A DNA stretch of 10,719 nucleotides from Candidatus Cloacimonadota bacterium (GTDB taxonomy: Bacteria; Cloacimonadota; Cloacimonadia; Cloacimonadales; TCS61). Under the pieces are notes generated by a model. It made no database searches and had not been told where the DNA came from. It saw only the letters and a list, made by a program, of their open reading frames with translations. Position 1 is the first letter of the stretch. Every line of letters begins with the position of its first letter. Shown here piece after piece: positions 7,980 through 10,719 of the stretch. A program made the translations under genes and the position numbers. The DNA is taken from assembly GCA_021108055.1 (NCBI GenBank), contig JAIORR010000135.1:1-10719 (forward strand). The letters are read 5' to 3'.

Positions 7980-8011
7980 AAAATCATTTATCTATCGAGT
8001 AGAATGAAGTG

Positions 8012-8041
8012 ATAAAAAGAAATTTGAATAAATTTTGTCAA
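8012..8041 (-). promoter_or_regulatory. Probable sigma-70-type promoter of the regulator gene
   Basis: A perfect -35 box TTGACA (8036-8041) is followed after 18 bp by TTTTAT (8012-8017), a four-of-six match to TATAAT. Transcription would start near 8005, giving a leader of roughly 37 bases before the ATC codon favoured by the ribosome-binding site. No -24/-12 sigma-54 element was seen in this gap. The remainder of 7936-8097 contains no gene. Confidence 0.45.
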
Positions 8042-8054
8042 CAATGTTTTTATG

Positions 8055-8071
8055 TGTAAAGAATATTTACA
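8055..8071. promoter_or_regulatory. 17-bp palindrome TGTAAA-N5-TTTACA, possible operator
   Basis: Perfect 6-bp arms (8055-8060 and 8066-8071) surround GAATA. The palindrome lies 13 bp upstream of the -35 box of the regulator promoter, a common position for a transcription factor site. It is not followed by a T-run on the minus strand, so it is unlikely to be a terminator for the glycosyltransferase gene. What would bind it is unknown; the regulator's own Fis-type domain is one candidate. Confidence 0.35.
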
Positions 8072-8097
8072 ATCTGCTTGTGGATTTCTGATTTTTT

Positions 8098-9075
8098 TTA
8101 GTTAATGATTTTTCCCAGATTTTTCTTTATCAATTCCGGAGAAATTGAATTCATGCAAAGAAAATGCCCTTTAGGACATATCGCTGCGCCATGCAATGAA
8201 CAGGGTTGGCAGGAAATATTAGAAGATATTATAACAGCTTTTTTATTCAGGGGAGCAAAGCCAAGGCGTGGATGTGTTGCTCCGAACAACGCTATCTGAG
8301 GTTTGGAAAGAGCGGCAGCGATATGCATCGGACCGCTATCGTTGGAAATGACGACATCCATATTGTTAATGGCTGAAATAAGCTGAGAAATATTAAATTC
8401 TCCACAAAGATCATGCAGATCGGTTTTTGTTTTTTCCTGTAATTCTGCTGAAAGAAATTTTTCTGATTTTGAGCCCAGAATAATAAATTTGCAATTCCAT
8501 TCGGAAGGAATAGAATCGATGAATTTTGCCAATTTCTCTAGTGGATACATTTTTGTGGAATGCAAAGCTCCCGGGAAAATGCCGATCAGTTTTTTTCCCG
8601 GAAATCTTTTTCCCATCGAGATTTTTTCCGATTTATCAGGATAAAGTTCCGGATATTTAATTGGTTCGGTAATACCAATTTTTTTTAATGCAGAAAAATA
8701 GAGTTCAACTGTAGAAGTTATCGATTTCCCTGTAAATTTTTTTACTATTTTTTTCCTCAGATAATGTTTTTTGTTGTATGTTACGGTCTTCTTTCCTCGA
8801 ATTAGAGATTTAATGATGAATGTATTCAGTTTGGAATGAAGGTCTATAACCAGGTCATATTTCTGCATTCTTAATTTTCTTAGAATCTCTTTTTTATTTT
8901 TCCAGATATGGATTGTATCTATGCGCCCGAAAGCTTTCACAATTCCAATAAAAGATTCTTTTGTAAGGTAATCGATGGTTGCATCAGGATAAACTTCCCG
9001 AAGAACTTTTGCCACCGGCTGGGTGAGAACAATATCACCGATCGAACTGAGACGAAGAATGAGGATTTTTTTCAT
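8098..9075 (-). CDS. Glycosyltransferase family 9, heptosyltransferase (WaaF-like)
   Basis: This 325-residue protein is a GT9 (GT-B fold) enzyme of the ADP-heptose:LPS heptosyltransferase type, acting at the cytoplasmic face of the inner membrane during LPS core assembly. The N-terminus carries the family signature LRLSSIGDIVLTQP (7-20). The C-terminal nucleotide-sugar domain shows GIFPGALHSTKMYPLE (165-180), the NDSGPMHIAAAL motif (245-256), LFGATHP (263-269) and a cysteine-rich end with C289, C292, C300 and C307 (ending CPKGHFLCM), close to WaaF and related enzymes. There is no signal peptide, as expected. Length matches the family. No Shine-Dalgarno sequence precedes the ATG: the bases just upstream belong to the inverted arm of the GxxExxY cassette, which may have replaced the native leader. 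Heptose as donor is inferred from the family; another sugar donor is possible. Confidence 0.92.
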   Translation of the reverse strand: MKKILILRLSSIGDIVLTQPVAKVLREVYPDATIDYLTKESFIGIVKAFGRIDTIHIWKNKKEILRKLRMQKYDLVIDLHSKLNTFIIKSLIRGKKTVTYNKKHYLRKKIVKKFTGKSITSTVELYFSALKKIGITEPIKYPELYPDKSEKISMGKRFPGKKLIGIFPGALHSTKMYPLEKLAKFIDSIPSEWNCKFIILGSKSEKFLSAELQEKTKTDLHDLCGEFNISQLISAINNMDVVISNDSGPMHIAAALSKPQIALFGATHPRLGFAPLNKKAVIISSNISCQPCSLHGAAICPKGHFLCMNSISPELIKKNLGKIIN

Positions 9076-9078
9076 AAT

Positions 9079-9107
9079 AATTTAACGCCGAAAAACACTG
9101 AAAGCAT
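9079..9107. repeat. Inverted repeat arm A, beside the glycosyltransferase start
   Basis: This 29-bp stretch starts AATTTAACGCCGAAAA on the plus strand and ends GCAT. Its reverse complement matches 9392-9417 on the other side of the GxxExxY pseudogene, with 24 identical positions, two mismatches and three extra bases. It begins three bases upstream of the glycosyltransferase start codon. The pair is best read as the boundaries of the GxxExxY cassette. Confidence 0.6.
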
Positions 9108-9111
9108 CGAT

Positions 9112-9350
9112 CTAACCTAAAATAATTCTTTTAAATTGTGGAGTACCAAAGTTTATTAACAAACCTAATTTGATTTTAGTGGCCTTAAGATAATTCTTCA
9201 CTTGTGCCATATGAATTTTTCAAGATTGGAAATTGCCTTTAATTCGATAATTATTTTATTCTCAACTATTAAATCTGCAAAATATTGATGTACTTCAAAA
9301 GCTGCTTGCCGTATTTTTTCTGTTAAATCTGAATAAAGCAATTCTGTCAT
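9112..9350 (-). pseudogene. GxxExxY-family gene, deleted internally and frameshifted
   Basis: GxxExxY proteins (Pfam PDDEXK_3, PD-(D/E)XK nuclease fold, about 125 residues) are common small proteins of uncertain role. The piece at 9279-9350 encodes the N-terminus (MTELLYSDLTEK...FEVHQYF). It joins directly to ADLIVENKIIIELKA (from 9278), the strand with the nuclease D and E-x-K residues. Roughly 45 residues between them, including the GxxExxY motif, are missing. At 9214-9215 one base has been lost after NLEK, and the remainder, HMAQVKNYLKA through INFGTPQFKRIILG, continues in another frame to TAG at 9112. The uncorrected frame would make only 50 residues, ending at 9198. A good Shine-Dalgarno (GAGAGG) stands just before the ATG, 25 bp after the alaS stop. 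YF occurs on both sides of the deletion in intact relatives, so recombination between short repeats is a likely cause. The identity is recognised from memory of the family, with strong agreement at both ends. Confidence 0.85.
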
Positions 9351-9375
9351 TTTTCCTCTCTATTTCTAAATAACA

Positions 9376-10719
9376 TTACACATTTTTCGGTATGCTCGGT
9401 GTTTTCGGTGTTAAATTAAAATCCTTCAGTATCTCTGGAATTTTCTTGATAGCTTCATCGATTTTGGATGCATCCTTCCCGCCAGCCATAGCCATATCCG
9501 GCTTACCTCCACCTTTTCCGCCAACGATTTCAGAAACTTTTCCTACGATCTTTCCGGCATGATAGCGATCCGTAAGATCTTTGGTTACAATTGTAATAAT
9601 GGTAACCTTCCCGCCGATTTCAGCGAACAGCAGCCCGATACCGGATTTCAGTTTGTCCCTCAACTGATCACCGACCTGACGCATTACAGCAGGATTTGGC
9701 ACATTCACTCTGGCTGCAACCACTTTCACACCATTAACAACTATCGCTTTCTGGATAAGATTATCGATAGCACTGCCGGCAGATTTAACCCGTACGGACT
9801 TTAATTGGATATGCAACTGTTTATTATCTGAAATCATTTTCTGTATCTTTTCCAGTACAGAAGCTGAGGATACATGCAAATGACGTCCGATCTCATCGAT
9901 CTCGTCTTCCAATATCTTCACATATTGCTCTGCTTTCTCTCCGGTAATAGCTTCTATCCTGCGGATTCCGGCAGCAATGGAAGATTCCGATGTGATCTTG
10001 AAAAGACCTATCTCTCCGGTAAAACTCAGGTGCGTTCCACCACAGAGTTCTCTGGAATAATCTCCAATGGAAACCACTCGAACCTGTTCATCGTATTTTT
10101 CGCTAAAGAGTGCAATAGCTCCGCTTTTTTTTGCTTCAGCAATATTCATTAATTCGGTCTTTACAGGAATGCATTCTCTTATTTTGGCATTAACTGCTTT
10201 CTCCACAATATCAAGTTCATGCTTGGAAACCTGCTGGAAATGAGTGAAATCAAAACGGAGATGATCCGGGTGCAGGAAAGATCCTTTCTGCTGAACATGA
10301 TCTCCCAGAACTTCCCTGAGTGCTTTGTGAAGAAGATGAGTTGCAGTATGATTGCAGGTGATCTTCTTCCGGTTTTCTTCGTCGATAACAGCAGTATATT
10401 CCTTCTCGTTGATCTCACCGGAAACCAGTTTTCCGATATGAATAAAAACATCATTCTCTTTCTTCACATCAGAAATTTTTATCTTGCATTCATCATTATA
10501 AATTCTGCCAATATCGGCTACTTGTCCACCGGATTCAGCATAAAATGGTGTTTTATCAACAATTAGTTTTACATTATTTTCATCATCTATGAAATATTTC
10601 TGAACTTTGCAGGAAGCGTCATTAGATCGATAACCGACGAATTCGGTTTTCGTTGTGGGTTGCAATTCTATCCAATCTATCTCTTCCAATTTCATGTCGA
10701 ATTTTGCAGCTTCGCGGGC
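9376..10719 (-). CDS. alaS: Alanyl-tRNA synthetase, C-terminal part (5' end outside window)
   Basis: This is the C-terminal half of AlaRS, the enzyme that charges tRNA-Ala and clears Ser- or Gly-tRNA-Ala. The frame stays open to the window edge (AREAAKFD precedes the first visible Met at 10695), so the catalytic domain lies outside. Counting from that Met, the editing domain has C114-NHTATH with zinc ligands H116 and H120, and C218-GGTH with C218 and H222. The C-terminal DHHA1 domain ends in the glycine-rich GGKGGGKPDMAMAGG (392-406). All 447 visible residues fit AlaRS up to about KIPEILKDF (419-426). The last 13 residues, NLTPKTPSIPKNV, do not look like an AlaRS tail: they come from the tandem repeat and inverted arm of the neighbouring GxxExxY cassette, which also supplies the stop codon. 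The tail follows the last folded segment and is unlikely to abolish function. Confidence 0.96.
   Translation of the reverse strand, partial: AREAAKFDMKLEEIDWIELQPTTKTEFVGYRSNDASCKVQKYFIDDENNVKLIVDKTPFYAESGGQVADIGRIYNDECKIKISDVKKENDVFIHIGKLVSGEINEKEYTAVIDEENRKKITCNHTATHLLHKALREVLGDHVQQKGSFLHPDHLRFDFTHFQQVSKHELDIVEKAVNAKIRECIPVKTELMNIAEAKKSGAIALFSEKYDEQVRVVSIGDYSRELCGGTHLSFTGEIGLFKITSESSIAAGIRRIEAITGEKAEQYVKILEDEIDEIGRHLHVSSASVLEKIQKMISDNKQLHIQLKSVRVKSAGSAIDNLIQKAIVVNGVKVVAARVNVPNPAVMRQVGDQLRDKLKSGIGLLFAEIGGKVTIITIVTKDLTDRYHAGKIVGKVSEIVGGKGGGKPDMAMAGGKDASKIDEAIKKIPEILKDFNLTPKTPSIPKNV
9385..9411 (-). repeat. Three tandem 9-bp units inside the end of alaS
   Basis: On the minus strand the units are ACACCGAAA, ACACCGAGC and ATACCGAAA, encoding TPK, TPS and IPK. 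They overlap inverted arm B. The other arm shows a looser version (ACGCCGAAA, ACACTGAAA). Short CACxGA-type tandem units near GxxExxY genes match what I recall from other genomes, but I could not check this here. Confidence 0.6.
9392..9417. repeat. Inverted repeat arm B, inside the alaS 3' end
   Basis: This 26-bp stretch ends GGTGTTAAATT on the plus strand and pairs with arm A at 9079-9107. It encodes N427 to I435 of the visible alaS product, so one boundary of the cassette lies inside a coding sequence. No clear target-site duplication was found outside the arms. Confidence 0.6.

Noticed and set aside
8063..8097. Possible terminator after the glycosyltransferase gene
   Set aside because: The only hairpins are short and AT-rich, and no T-run follows on the minus strand; the long A/T run lies before them instead.
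9204..9209. TGGCAC on the minus strand, a possible sigma-54 -24 element
   Set aside because: The matching -12 element TTGC is absent at the required spacing (AAGA is there instead), and the bases belong to the GxxExxY pseudogene.
10179..10454. 91-codon minus-strand ORF in another frame
   Set aside because: It overlaps the editing domain of alaS, which is clearly the real frame.

Overview
The window is AT-rich bacterial DNA and every supported gene lies on the minus strand, so transcription runs from high to low coordinates. A heptosyltransferase-type glycosyltransferase (family GT9) points to a Gram-negative cell with an LPS-like envelope. The AT-richness and a very large sigma-54 activator carrying TPR repeats would suit an FCB-type lineage such as Cloacimonadota, but that placement is an inference and the sequence does not prove it.

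In transcription order, the right edge holds the C-terminal half of alanyl-tRNA synthetase (alaS, running off the window). A short GxxExxY-family gene follows. It is broken: an internal deletion has removed its name-giving motif and a one-base frameshift has split the rest. Two imperfect inverted repeats flank it. One supplies the last codons of alaS; the other ends three bases before the start codon of the next gene. This looks like a small decayed cassette dropped into an alaS-glycosyltransferase junction. The GT9 glycosyltransferase follows.

A 162-bp gap with a consensus -35 box and a 17-bp palindrome separates it from a 1403-residue (or longer) regulator: N-terminal P-loop ATPase, TPR array with an exact 40-residue period, GAF domain, sigma-54 AAA+ domain and Fis-type helix-turn-helix. 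Its strong Shine-Dalgarno sequence is placed for an ATC codon rather than for the first conventional start (GTG).

Downstream, and perhaps on the same transcript, come two DNA-maintenance genes: a DinG-type iron-sulfur helicase fused to a DnaQ-like exonuclease, and 11 bp later a MagIII-like monofunctional base-excision glycosylase. At the left edge, behind a possible promoter, is an unrecognised 29-codon ORF with a good ribosome-binding site.

The two most distinctive things here are the GxxExxY cassette with its inverted arms, which has reshaped the end of alaS, and the multidomain sigma-54 activator with its odd start site and DNA-repair neighbours. I saw no rRNA, tRNA, CRISPR array or transposase.
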